From: Pseudomonas sediminis
Lineage (GTDB): Bacteria > Pseudomonadota > Gammaproteobacteria > Pseudomonadales > Pseudomonadaceae
Direction of reading: 5' to 3'
DNA length: 64,000 nt
NCBI RefSeq assembly: GCF_039555755.1
Contig: NZ_CP154631.1
Span: 434,001-498,000 of the forward strand
The position numbers and the translations under genes were made by a program. Every line of letters begins with the position of its first letter. Position 1 is the first letter of the stretch. Below are positions 29,293-37,460 of the stretch, in pieces. The notes beneath the pieces were generated by a model that saw only the letters and a program-made list of their open reading frames with translations, did not search any database and had not been told where the DNA came from.

Positions 29293-30147
29293 ATGCGCAC
29301 ACGCCTGATCCTTCTTCTCTGCGGCCTGCTGCCGGCCCTGGCCGGCGCCGAGCAGGGGCGCCTGCTGGCCACCGGCGGTGCCACCAGCATCGACGGTGCG
29401 GCCGGCGGCGGCATCGTGCCCTGGGCGGTGCTGGCCGGCTATGGCGAGGAGGGCGAGTGGGGCGCCACCAGCTTCCTGACGCGGGTGGAGACCGGCGACT
29501 ACCGCCTGGACGTCGGCGGCCTGGCCGTGTCCTACGGCAATCGCGTCGAGCTGTCCTACGCCCGCCAGCGTTTCGACCTGGGCACCCTGGCCCGCGATCT
29601 GAACCTGCCGGACAACAGCCTCAGCCAGGACATCCTCGGCCTCAAGGTGCGCCTGTTCGGCGACCTGATCTACGACCGTCTGCCGCAGGTGTCCCTGGGC
29701 ATCGAGCACAAACGGCAGAAGGACTTCCTGGTGCCCAGCCTGGTCGGCGCCCAGCGTGACGAGGACACCGAGGCCTATCTCGCCACCAGCCGCCTGCTGC
29801 TCGGTGCGGCGTTCGGCTACAACCTGCTGCTCAACGGCAACCTGCGCTACAGCCGGGCCAACGAGCAGGGCCTGCTGGGCTTCGGCGGTGACCGCCGCGA
29901 CGAGCATTCGCTGCTCAAGGAAGGCTCCATCGCCGTGCTGCTCAACCCGCGCTGGGCGGTGGGGGTGGAGTACCGCGAGAAGCCGGACAACCTGAGCTTC
30001 GCCGGCGAGAACGACTGGTCCGACCTGTTCGTCGGCTACTTCCCCAACAAGCACCTGGCCGTAGTGCTGGCCTATGCCCGGCTCGGCGAGATCGCCGGCC
30101 TCGATCATCAGGACGGGGTCTACCTGTCCCTGCAGGGGAGCTTCTGA
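29293..30147 (+). CDS. DUF3034-like outer-membrane beta-barrel protein
   Basis: 284 residues. A signal peptide (MRTRLILLLCGLLPALAGAE) is followed by RLLATGGATSIDGAAGGGIV. Alternating amphipathic strands continue to a terminal aromatic residue (YLSLQGSF), typical of outer-membrane barrels. The opening and the EYREKPDNL segment resemble the DUF3034 family. Only 2 bp separate it from the EAL gene and 2 bp from the haemoglobin gene. Substrate and role are unknown. Confidence 0.8.
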   Translation: MRTRLILLLCGLLPALAGAEQGRLLATGGATSIDGAAGGGIVPWAVLAGYGEEGEWGATSFLTRVETGDYRLDVGGLAVSYGNRVELSYARQRFDLGTLARDLNLPDNSLSQDILGLKVRLFGDLIYDRLPQVSLGIEHKRQKDFLVPSLVGAQRDEDTEAYLATSRLLLGAAFGYNLLLNGNLRYSRANEQGLLGFGGDRRDEHSLLKEGSIAVLLNPRWAVGVEYREKPDNLSFAGENDWSDLFVGYFPNKHLAVVLAYARLGEIAGLDHQDGVYLSLQGSF

Positions 30148-30149
30148 TC

Positions 30150-30575
30150 ATGCGCGGATTGTCGATCATCCTGGCTCTGCTGCTCGGTGCCTGCGCCGCC
30201 AGCCCACCGCCGCCCAAGGACGACAGCCTGTACCGCGGCCTCGGCGAGCTGCCGGGGATCACCCGCATCGTCGAGGGCATGCTGCTCAACGCCGCGCGCA
30301 ATCCGCGCATCACCCATCACTACGACGACGTCGATATCGAGCGTCTGCGCGACAAGCTGGTGGAGCAGTTCTGCGTCGAGGCCGGCGGCCCCTGCGAATA
30401 CAGTGGCGACAGCATGGAAGAGAGCCACAAGGGGCTGAATATCGACCGCGGCGACTTCAACGCGCTGGTCGAAGACTTGATCGACGCGATGGACGCCGAG
30501 GGTGTCGCCGTGCCGGTGCAGAACCGCCTGCTGGCGCGTCTGGCGGCCATGCGCGGTCAGATCATCGGGCGCTAG
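30150..30575 (+). CDS. Group 1 truncated haemoglobin lipoprotein
   Basis: 141 residues. The start MRGLSIILALLLGACAAS is a lipoprotein signal with lipobox LGAC. The body fits group 1 truncated globins: LYRGLGELPGITRIVEGML, RLRDKLVEQFCVEAGGP, ESHKGLNI (the proximal-His region, SH) and PVQNRLLARLAAMR. It may bind oxygen or NO at the membrane. The stop TAG overlaps the CTAG target duplication of the adjacent IS. The IS therefore landed exactly on the stop codon, and the protein should be full length. Confidence 0.87.
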   Translation: MRGLSIILALLLGACAASPPPPKDDSLYRGLGELPGITRIVEGMLLNAARNPRITHHYDDVDIERLRDKLVEQFCVEAGGPCEYSGDSMEESHKGLNIDRGDFNALVEDLIDAMDAEGVAVPVQNRLLARLAAMRGQIIGR

Positions 30576-31899
30576 CAGCCTGTTGAAATTCGCCTACGGC
30601 CTGTCTGACTTTGCTGTGTAAGGTTTACGATATTGGCTCCAATCTGCCGGGAACCCCGTTTTCCATGCGTGGCGCCGATATCACTCAGGAATCCTTGTTC
30701 ACTGTCGCCAAGCTCGATGACTTCGTGCCAGCGACTCACCCCCTGCGCGCCATCCGCAAGCTGGCAGACACCGCTCTGCAGCGGATGAGCGCCCTGTTCG
30801 ACACCTTGTATGCCGACACCGGCCGCGCCTCGATCGCCCCCGAGAAGCTGATGCGGGCGCAGTTGCTGCAGTTGTTCTACTCGCTGCGCAGCGAGCGGAT
30901 GCTGATGGAACAGCTGGGCTACAACCTGCTGTTCCGCTGGTTCGTCGGCCTGGCCATTGATGACCCGGTGTGGGATCACTCGGTCTTCTCGAAGAATCGT
31001 GACCGCCTCAATGCCCAGGCAGTGGCCGCCGGGTTTCTGAGCGAGGTGGTACGCCTGGCGGAGAAGCAGGGGCTGATCTCGGATGAGCACTTCTCGGTCG
31101 ACGGCACATTGCTGCAAGCCTGGGCCTCTCAGAAGAGTTTCCGTCCCAAGGACGATACGCCAGACGATCAAGGCCCCGGACCACGCAATGCCCCGCCGGA
31201 CTTCAAGGGGCACAAGCGCAGCAACGACACCCACGCCTCGACCAGCGATCCGGATGCCCGGCTGTACCGAAAGAGCCACAAGACCGGCGCGCAGCTGAGT
31301 TACATGGGGCATGTGCTGATGGAACACCGCAGTGGTCTGGTGCGCAGTGCTCATGTGACTCTGGCCTGTGGCCGTGGCGAACGCGAAGCCGCGCTGGCGA
31401 TGCTGAGCAAGCTGGGTGGTCGCCGTCGACGCACCTTGGCTGCGGACAAGGCTTACGATACGGCAGACTTCGTGGCCGCCTGTCGTGCCCTCGGCGTGAC
31501 ACCCCATGTTGCGCAGAACACCAATGGTCGGCGCAGCGCCATCGATGGCCGTACCACGCGCCACGCCGGCTATGGTCTGAGCCTGAAGATTCGCGCCTGG
31601 ATCGAAACCCACTTCGGCTGGCTCAAGGCGGCGGCCGGGCTGCGCCAGGTGAAGCAACGCGGACTTGAGCGTGTCGACGCGCTGTTCCAGCTGGCCATGG
31701 CGGCAAGCAACCTGGTGCGTCTGCCGAAGTTGCTGGCTACAGGCTCAATGGCATGAGCGCGTTGACGGGGAAGGTGCGCCTGGAGCACGCCAAATCGGGC
31801 TATTTCCATCGATTGGCGCCCTAAACGGGAAGTAAACGAGCGCGACCGCTGCTGCCAGAAGCAGTGGACGTAATCATCGCGGCGAATTTCAACAGGCTG
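30576..31899 (+). mobile_element. IS5-type insertion sequence, 1324 bp, complete
   Basis: Perfect 19-bp terminal inverted repeats CAGCCTGTTGAAATTCGCC at 30576-30594 and inverted at 31881-31899. They are flanked by CTAG at 30572-30575 and 31900-31903. A 4-bp CTAG/YTAR-type duplication fits the IS5 family. One transposase gene lies inside. It forms the right end of the larger segment that split istB. Confidence 0.9.
30665..31756 (+). CDS. IS5/IS4-type DDE transposase
   Basis: 363 residues from ATG 30665. The N-terminal DUF772-like region is LMRAQLLQLFYSLRSERMLMEQL followed by NLLFRWFVGL. The DDE residues are in FSVDGTLLQAW, AADKAYDTADFV and ETHFGWLKAAAGLRQVK. An internal linker (about 150-200) is rich in charged residues, as in related IS5-group transposases. 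It appears intact. Confidence 0.92.
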   Translation: MRGADITQESLFTVAKLDDFVPATHPLRAIRKLADTALQRMSALFDTLYADTGRASIAPEKLMRAQLLQLFYSLRSERMLMEQLGYNLLFRWFVGLAIDDPVWDHSVFSKNRDRLNAQAVAAGFLSEVVRLAEKQGLISDEHFSVDGTLLQAWASQKSFRPKDDTPDDQGPGPRNAPPDFKGHKRSNDTHASTSDPDARLYRKSHKTGAQLSYMGHVLMEHRSGLVRSAHVTLACGRGEREAALAMLSKLGGRRRRTLAADKAYDTADFVAACRALGVTPHVAQNTNGRRSAIDGRTTRHAGYGLSLKIRAWIETHFGWLKAAAGLRQVKQRGLERVDALFQLAMAASNLVRLPKLLATGSMA

Positions 31900-31903
31900 C
31901 TAG

Positions 31904-32474
31904 CGCCGACGCACGCCTGATCAGCGAGCTGGCCAGCCTGGCCTTTACCGACACCGCGCAGAACGTGGTGCTGATCGGTGGGCCAGGCACCGGTAAAACC
32001 CACCTAGCCACCGCGCTGGCCGTGTCCGGCATCACCCGGCACGGTAAGCGCGTGCGCTTCTACTCCACGGTCGATCTGGTCAATCTGCTGGAGCGCGAAA
32101 AACACGACGGCAAAGCCGGGCGGATCGCCCAGGCACTGCTGCGCATGGATCTGGTCATCCTCGACGAACTGGGTTATCTGCCGTTCAGCCAGGCTGGCGG
32201 TGCGTTGCTGTTTCACCTGCTGTCCAAGCTGTACGAACACACCAGCGTGGTGATCACCACCAACCTGAGCTTCGCCGAATGGTCGAGCGTGTTCGGCGAC
32301 GCCAAGATGACCACCGCCCTGCTGGATCGGCTGACCCACCACTGCCACATCGTCGAAACCGGTAACGAGTCCTATCGCCTGCAACACAGTAGCTTGGCGG
32401 CCCAGGCCAAGATCAAATCACGGGAGCGAAAGCGTAAGGGCGGCCAGGAACCGGAGGACGATGAGCCGTTCTGA
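31904..32474 (+). pseudogene. istB: istB, 3' part with the ATPase core
   Basis: Continues the frame cut at 24777 ([15 protein letters not shown]). It contains Walker [10 protein letters not shown], Walker [12 protein letters not shown] and sensor residues [10 protein letters not shown], ending at TGA 32474. It has no start codon or ribosome site of its own, so a functional AAA helper is unlikely. Removal of 24778-31903 would restore the whole gene. Confidence 0.92.
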
Positions 32475-32659
32475 TTTCATGGCGACGACGGCCTGCTGCA
32501 TGGCTGCATGTGGCAGGTCTTCAACAGCTGAACTGGGCTAGCGAAGGAGTGGGTTCAAAAGCAGCTGCGCTGGTAGACTTATCCACAGTTGCTGGTAAAA
32601 AAATCAGCAATCCGCCCTGGGTCAAATTTCAATCGGCAGGGTGGGTCAATATTCCATCA

Positions 32660-33445
32660 GCGCCAACAATCCGCGATCCGATTCGTCGCGACAAGCTGCT
32701 CAAGGCCATGCCCGTAGAGGAAGTCTGGGGAGTTGGTCCCCGCATGCGTTCGCACCTGGAAGGCATGCAAATCAAGACCGCTTGGGACTTGGCGCAGATG
32801 GATGCCTGGACACTGCGCAAGCGATTCAATGTCGTGGTCGAGAAAACTGTGCGCGAACTGCGCGGGGTGGCGTGCCTGGAGATCGAGAACGAGACCGAGC
32901 CAAAGCAGGAGATCTGCTCTAGCCGCTCGTTCGGCAAGCGCCTGCGTGAGTTAGCTCCCATCCAGGAAGCCGTGACCAGCTACGCCACGCGCGCTGCTGA
33001 AAAACTGCGCAAGCAGGAGTCGCTCTGCCGGCAGGTGCGTGTGAGTCTGCGCACTGGGATGTTCAACCCAACCGAGGCTAAGTACGCCAATGGCATCCTC
33101 TGCCAACTGCCCTATCCGACCGATGACAGCAGGCTGATCATCAAAACCGTCCAGGCTGGATTGCAGCAGGTCTTCAGAGAGGGCTTCAGCTACGCCAAGG
33201 CTCAGGTGATGCTGCTAGATCTGTGTCGCAGGAACGAATACACGCCGGATCTGTTTGCTCCCGAGCAGCCCGTGAAAACCGAGCGACTGATGAGCACCCT
33301 GGATGCGATCAACAATCGCTGGGGACGCGGAACGCTGCAGCCGGGACGCATCGCCAAGCCTGTCGAGTGGGCTATGCGCAGAGAATTGCTCTCCCCCGCA
33401 TACACCACTCGCTGGTCTGAGTTAATGGTTGCAAAGGCCAAGTAG
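32660..33445 (+). pseudogene. umuC: umuC, C-terminal fragment (Y-family polymerase)
   Basis: About 261 codons remain, from the thumb side (PVEEVWGVGPRMRSHLEGM) through the little finger (QEICSSRSFGKRL) to the UmuC tail (ERLMSTLDAINNRWGRGTLQ, SPAYTTRWSELM). The N-terminal 160 or so residues with the catalytic palm are gone, replaced by the right end of IS21. It is therefore not a polymerase. Plasmids and ICEs often carry umuDC/rulAB pairs, and no umuD is visible here. Confidence 0.9.
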
Positions 33446-33458
33446 CCTTCCCATTCAC

Positions 33459-34439
33459 TTATCTGAGACGAACACGGTTCAGATTGCCCTTACGCAGGCA
33501 GCGCGCCCCCGCAGGCTTCAAGCGCAGATGCTGATCATCTTTTGCTAGGTAATCCACAACGGTGTAAAGACGCTCACGTCTCGCCCAATCATCTCGATGG
33601 ACCATACCTACACCGAGCCGGTCACCGTGCTTCGCCTCCTTGTTGTGATTGGAGCTGTCATAGCAGCCACGGCCACGCGTGATCTCTTGCCAAAGCTCGC
33701 CTATCTGTATTGCCTTGAAGACGTCTGCCCTGACCTTCGATCCGTCGAAAAAGAATGCCACATGGGCGTGAAAGCCCCGCCCATACCTACCCTCCCGCTC
33801 ACCGCCATTCTCGTGACGGACACCAGGGTATTTCCCCTGCTCGATAGCGCAGATGTAGCCGATCTCGTGATCAAAAATAGCGTTGTAGCGAAGCTCATTG
33901 ATGAGCTCGTCCAAATCACGAAAAACATGCTCAACCCTGAGCCTATCCTGCGCTGCAGCGCGGTAGTAGAGGTTTACCCTGACCACGAGCAAACGTGCGT
34001 GCCGTGTAAACATGCCATCGACATATCGACGGTTACCGCTCTGGAGCTTCTTAGCCTGCTGGCGCTGATCGTATTGCACGCGACGGTATTTTTGCCGGCG
34101 TGTCAGCACACGGATGCGTTCTGCAAGAGCTGATAGCGTCTGAACGGTATCACGGGGACGATCTGTGTCTTCATCATAGGAGTCCAGCCCAAATGGACCG
34201 AACTGGACTCCTACGTCTTGAACAGCCTCTCGGAAGACCTGTAGGTGAGAGCTGTAGCTGTAATCGTAGTTACCATCGAACAGACCGAGCATCTGTTCGA
34301 TGTGGTTGAAGTATTGCTTTAACCCCTGCTCATGACGACGGATGGGCCTGTCGTATTTCTGGATAGTGAGCACCAGCTTCTCGATCAGGATCGATACCTG
34401 GGACTGGTTGAGGGGTTTGGAAGCATTACGCTTGAGCAT
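33459..34439 (-). CDS. YagK/YfjJ-domain, inovirus Gp2-like protein
   Basis: 326 residues. The C-terminal half (YICAIEQGKYPGVRHENGGE, GRGFHAHVAFFFDGSKVRAD, IGELWQEITRGRGCYDSSNH) is the YagK/YfjJ (DUF3296) domain shared with inovirus Gp2. It has HUH-like His-x-His spacing (FHAHVAFF) reminiscent of rolling-circle replication proteins. ATG 34439 (with ACAGG ahead) was chosen; a GTG at 34466 is possible. It is common in P4-like satellites together with an AlpA gene, as here at 37214. The IS66 element begins 28 bp upstream of the GTG and probably separates the gene from its native promoter. Confidence 0.78.
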   Translation of the reverse strand: MLKRNASKPLNQSQVSILIEKLVLTIQKYDRPIRRHEQGLKQYFNHIEQMLGLFDGNYDYSYSSHLQVFREAVQDVGVQFGPFGLDSYDEDTDRPRDTVQTLSALAERIRVLTRRQKYRRVQYDQRQQAKKLQSGNRRYVDGMFTRHARLLVVRVNLYYRAAAQDRLRVEHVFRDLDELINELRYNAIFDHEIGYICAIEQGKYPGVRHENGGEREGRYGRGFHAHVAFFFDGSKVRADVFKAIQIGELWQEITRGRGCYDSSNHNKEAKHGDRLGVGMVHRDDWARRERLYTVVDYLAKDDQHLRLKPAGARCLRKGNLNRVRLR

Positions 34440-34596
34440 GACGATGCACCTGTGTGGTTTGTCCACACCAAGTGCATTGATTGTTTTTAATTAGTAAGCG
34501 TCTGGCCAACACACCTCCCCGGTTCTTCCAGCTAGCGGCATGGTGTCCACCTGTTTTTGGTGGACACCATTTCAAGCCCTTTGCAGAGGATCTCCC

Positions 34597-34932
34597 GTGC
34601 CAGGCCAACGCCGCTCCTATCCCAAATCCTTCAAGGCCCAGATCGTCGAGGAGTGTACCCAGCCCGGCGCCTCGGTTGCCGGCGTGGCCTTGAGCCACGG
34701 CCTTAACGCCAATCTCGTGCACAAGTGGATTCGCCGCCAGCAGGCACAGTTGCCCGCGGTACCCTCAGGTTTTATTCCAATTCCTCTCGTCCCGAGCGTG
34801 CCGGCTACCCCGAGTGCGGCCGACAGGGCCATCCAGATCGCAATTCCCCATCGGGCCGGCAAACTGTCGGTGCAGTGGCCGGGCAACGACCCTGAAGGCT
34901 GCGCCCGCTTCCTGCGCGAGCTGCTGAAGTGA
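34597..34932 (+). CDS. tnpA: IS66 TnpA (orf1, HTH accessory protein)
   Basis: 111 residues. GTG 34597 with AGAGGA six bases ahead. The N-terminus is a helix-turn-helix of orfA type (YPKSFKAQIVEECTQPGASV then AGVALSHGLNANLVHKWIRR). The stop overlaps tnpB by 4 bp. It probably binds the IS ends or regulates transposition. Confidence 0.9.
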   Translation: MPGQRRSYPKSFKAQIVEECTQPGASVAGVALSHGLNANLVHKWIRRQQAQLPAVPSGFIPIPLVPSVPATPSAADRAIQIAIPHRAGKLSVQWPGNDPEGCARFLRELLK

Positions 34933-35264
34933 TCCGTATCGAGCGCATCTGGCTCGCCACCGAGCCGCTGGACATGCGCGCCGGCACCGAAACCGCGTTG
35001 GCCCGGGTGGTTCAAGTGTTCGGTGCGGCACAGCCGCACTGCGCCTACCTGTTCACCAACAAGCGCGCCAACCGGATGAAGGTGCTGGTGCACGATGGCT
35101 TCGGCATCTGGCTGGCTGCTCGCAGGCTCAATCGAGGGCGCTTCGTCTGGTCGGGTAATTGGCAGGGACAGCAGTTGGAACTCAGCCCCGAGCAGTTGCA
35201 GGCCCTGGTGGTCGGCCTGCCTTGGCAGCGTCTTGGGCCGGATGCCGAGATCAGGCTCCTGTAG
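34929..35264 (+). CDS. tnpB: IS66 TnpB accessory protein
   Basis: 111 residues. Family signature: ERIWLATEPLDMRAGTETAL at the start, LFTNKRANRMKVLVHDGFG, then LWAARRLNRGRF-type and LPWQRLG. It is translationally coupled to tnpA (ATGA overlap) and required with TnpC in IS66 transposition. Confidence 0.93.
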   Translation: MIRIERIWLATEPLDMRAGTETALARVVQVFGAAQPHCAYLFTNKRANRMKVLVHDGFGIWLAARRLNRGRFVWSGNWQGQQLELSPEQLQALVVGLPWQRLGPDAEIRLL

Positions 35265-35327
35265 CCGGGGTGCAATTAGGCCAATGGCCTATCGCCGAGG
35301 GGGCCGACAATCAGCACACTCGGCGCC

Positions 35328-36839
35328 ATGAGTCCTGCCGCTTTCGATCACCTGACACCCGAGCAACTGCGCCAACTGGCCGCGCAGTTGAGTCAGCGCG
35401 TCGATCACCTGGAAACGCTCAACCAGCGGTTGAACCACGAACTCGCCGTGCTGCGGCGCCACCGCTTCGCCCGCCGCAGCGAGCAGCTCAATGCCGACCA
35501 GCTCAATCTGCTGGACGAGATGATCGAGGCCGACATCGCCGCCATCGAGGCAGAGCTTGAAACGGCCCGACCAGAGCCCGCCAAGCGCGAGCCACGGCAG
35601 CAGCCCAAGCGAGCGCCGCTGCCGGCCGAACTGCCGCGCACGCTGATACTTCACGAGCCGGACAGCACCCAGTGTGCCTGCGGCTGCCAGCTCAAGCGCA
35701 TCGGTGAAGACGTCAGCGAGAAGCTCGACTACACCCCGGGCACCTTCACCGTCGAGCGGCATATCCGTGGCAAGTGGGTCTGCGCCCAGTGTGAAACGCT
35801 GATCCAGGCCCCAGTGCCTGCGCAGGTGATCGACAAGGGCATCCCGACTGCCGGGCTACTGGCTCAGGTCATGGTGGCCAAGTTCGCCGATCACCTGCCG
35901 CTGTACCGCCAGGAAAAGATCTTCGCCCGCGCCGGGCTGGCCATTGCGCGTTCCACGCTTGCGCAATGGGTCGGCGCTTGCGGTGTCCAGCTGCAACCCC
36001 TGGTCGATGCCCTGCGCGACTGCCTGCTTCAGCAGGACGTCATCCTCGCCGACGAAACCCCAGTGCAGATGCTTGCCCCGGGCACAAAGAAGACCCAGCG
36101 GGCTTACGTCTGGGCTTATGCACCCAGCCCCTTCGCCGACCTCAAGGCCGTGGTCTACGACTTCAGGCCGAGCCGGGCCGGCGAGCACGCGCGCAGCTTC
36201 CTGGGTGACTGGCAAGGCAAACTGGTCTGCGATGACTTCGCCGGCTACAAGGCCAGCTTCGAGCAAGGCGTGACCGAGATCGGCTGCATGGCCCATGCAC
36301 GGCGCAAGTTCTTCGACCTGCATGCCGCCAACCAGAGCCAACTGGCCGAGCAGGCCCTCCAGTACATCGGTCAGCTGTACGAGGTGGAGCGCGAAGGGCG
36401 AGAGTTGCTCGCCGCACAGCGACGGCAACTGCGCCAGGACAAAGCCAGGCCGATCATCGATGGCCTGCATAGCTGGATGCTTGGGCAGCGGCAGAAGGTG
36501 CCGGAAGGCAGCGCGATCGCCAAGGCACTCGACTACAGCCTCAAGCGCTGGGCAGCGTTGGTGCGCTACCTGGATGACGGCAACCTACCCATCGACAACA
36601 ACTGGATCGAGAATCAGATCCGCCCCTGGGCCCTGGGGCGCGCCAACTGGCTGTTTGCCGGCTCGCTACGCAGTGGCCAGCGTGGCGCAGCCTTGATGAC
36701 GCTGATCCAGTCAGCCCGCCTGAACGGACACGATCCGTACGCCTACCTGAAGGATGTGCTCATGCGCCTGCCGACGCAGAAGGCCAGTGCCCTGGCCGAG
36801 CTGCTGCCGCACAACTGGGTATCCGCCGGCAAGGTGTGA
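35328..36839 (+). CDS. tnpC: IS66 TnpC DDE transposase
   Basis: 503 residues. The N-terminal coiled coil (LAAQLSQRVDHLETLNQRLN) is followed by a zinc-binding region (CACGCQLKRIGEDVSEKLDY, WVCAQCETL). The DDE core includes ILADETPVQML, VCDDFAGYKASF and the Glu of NNWIENQIRPWALGR. It is the catalytic transposase of the element and looks intact. Confidence 0.95.
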   Translation: MSPAAFDHLTPEQLRQLAAQLSQRVDHLETLNQRLNHELAVLRRHRFARRSEQLNADQLNLLDEMIEADIAAIEAELETARPEPAKREPRQQPKRAPLPAELPRTLILHEPDSTQCACGCQLKRIGEDVSEKLDYTPGTFTVERHIRGKWVCAQCETLIQAPVPAQVIDKGIPTAGLLAQVMVAKFADHLPLYRQEKIFARAGLAIARSTLAQWVGACGVQLQPLVDALRDCLLQQDVILADETPVQMLAPGTKKTQRAYVWAYAPSPFADLKAVVYDFRPSRAGEHARSFLGDWQGKLVCDDFAGYKASFEQGVTEIGCMAHARRKFFDLHAANQSQLAEQALQYIGQLYEVEREGRELLAAQRRQLRQDKARPIIDGLHSWMLGQRQKVPEGSAIAKALDYSLKRWAALVRYLDDGNLPIDNNWIENQIRPWALGRANWLFAGSLRSGQRGAALMTLIQSARLNGHDPYAYLKDVLMRLPTQKASALAELLPHNWVSAGKV

Positions 36840-36862
36840 TGCCCGTTCGCTTACTTTAATTA

Positions 36863-37200
36863 CTCACACTGAGGTGCCTCAGCTGTTGCTGTGTAGGACA
36901 GCAACAGCGCTTCTCAGGCGATCATGAGGCTATCGCCTGAAGGGATGACGAGTAGGTGCTCTCAGGGATAGACGTATCGACTGGATGGTGGATAGCTATC
37001 AGGTTGATTGGTTGTGTGATCTATAAAACTAGAACCCGCAGCCATACAGACCACCTCACCCAGCAGACTGGAGAAATCCATTTGACTGTCGCCCAGTAAA
37101 CTGAGGCGATTTCCTTGACTTGCATACCACCGACTTAGCTGAGTTTTTCAGGCTTCACGGCATAGAGACCGTGGCCAGCGGTAGCCACGGTCTCTATGCC
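36863..37200. repeat. Non-coding cluster of three long perfect inverted repeats
   Basis: About 350 bp without a gene. It contains GCTGTTGCTGT/ACAGCAACAGC (36882-36892 and 36898-36908), TCAGGCGAT/ATCGCCTGA (36914-36922 and 36932-36940) and a 16-bp stem GGCATAGAGACCGTGG (37159-37174) with its inverse at 37185-37200. None is followed by a T-run that would make a plain terminator. Before the IS66 insertion this stretch lay between the Gp2-like gene and the AlpA gene, where P4-type satellites keep replication or control sites. An origin or stable RNA is possible. Confidence 0.6.
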
Positions 37201-37213
37201 TAAAGGGATCGCA

Positions 37214-37402
37214 CTAACTACTCAGATCTCGCTCTTCGATTCGAGCCGAAATCCAGTCGTGTACCTCCTCCTCAACCCAACCAACACAACGATCACCGAG
37301 TGACACGGGCTTGGGGAATGTGCCTTCAGCGATGTATTTGTAGACCGTCGACCGGGCAAGACCAGTCGAGTTGGTGACCTCTTTCAAACGGATGATCCTC
37401 AT
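37214..37402 (-). CDS. AlpA-family prophage regulator
   Basis: 62 residues, the usual AlpA size. MerR-like helix-turn-helix: RIIRLKEVTNSTGLARSTVY then KYIAEGTFPKPVSLG, with WVEEEVHDWI at the end. AGGAG lies eight bases ahead of the ATG. AlpA proteins activate integrase or act as excision factors in P4-like elements. Here a P4-type integrase stands at the other end of the island. The GGCATTCCAA boxes at both ends are candidate targets for it or the integrase (inference). Confidence 0.9.
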   Translation of the reverse strand: MRIIRLKEVTNSTGLARSTVYKYIAEGTFPKPVSLGDRCVGWVEEEVHDWISARIEERDLSS

Positions 37403-37460
37403 GAACGGGCTCCTGTTATACGTTCAGAGGATTACCAGGGTTTGTAAAAAAGTACTTTGG

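Larger units (their letters stand above)
24778..31899 (+). mobile_element. 7.1-kb segment inserted in istB: chromosomal genes plus terminal IS5-type element
   Basis: The segment lies between two CTAG copies (24774-24777 and 31900-31903) that are single in the reconstructed istB. CTAG is also the duplication next to the inner end of the resident IS (30572-30575). The right end is the true IS inverted repeat. The left end has no full repeat, but its first ten bases, CAGGGTGATG, match the IS end CAGCCTGTTG at 7 of 10 positions. The simplest reading is that the transposase used this sequence as a surrogate left end and moved 5.8 kb of flanking DNA. The cargo is visibly much richer in GC than its surroundings. 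Confidence 0.7.
22947..32659 (+). mobile_element. IS21-family element, interrupted by a 7.1-kb insertion
   Basis: The left end has two copies of a TGAcCGAAAACTGACCCAG-like repeat (22947-22965 and near 22980-23000). The right end carries the inverted counterparts (near 32620-32659), as usual for the multiple terminal repeats of IS21. The ends chosen give TG...CA termini. istA is intact and istB is split at 24777/31904. Without the insertion the IS would be about 2.6 kb. No direct repeat is visible at the outer ends. The left flank is a small membrane-protein gene and the right flank a decapitated umuC, so the locus probably formed by recombination or deletion between IS copies. Confidence 0.8.
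34494..36854 (+). mobile_element. IS66-family element, complete, with 8-bp target duplication
   Basis: The ends read GTAAGCG at 34494 and its inverse CGCTTAC at 36848-36854. The flanks carry the identical 8-mer TTTAATTA (34486-34493 and 36855-36862), the size expected for IS66. The element is 2361 bp with the three usual genes. The intact ends and duplication indicate a recent insertion. Confidence 0.95.

Noticed and set aside
36873..36881. GGTGCCTCA shared with the inverted repeat at 42432
   Set aside because: A single 9-mer match in 64 kb is expected about by chance, and the surrounding palindrome differs.
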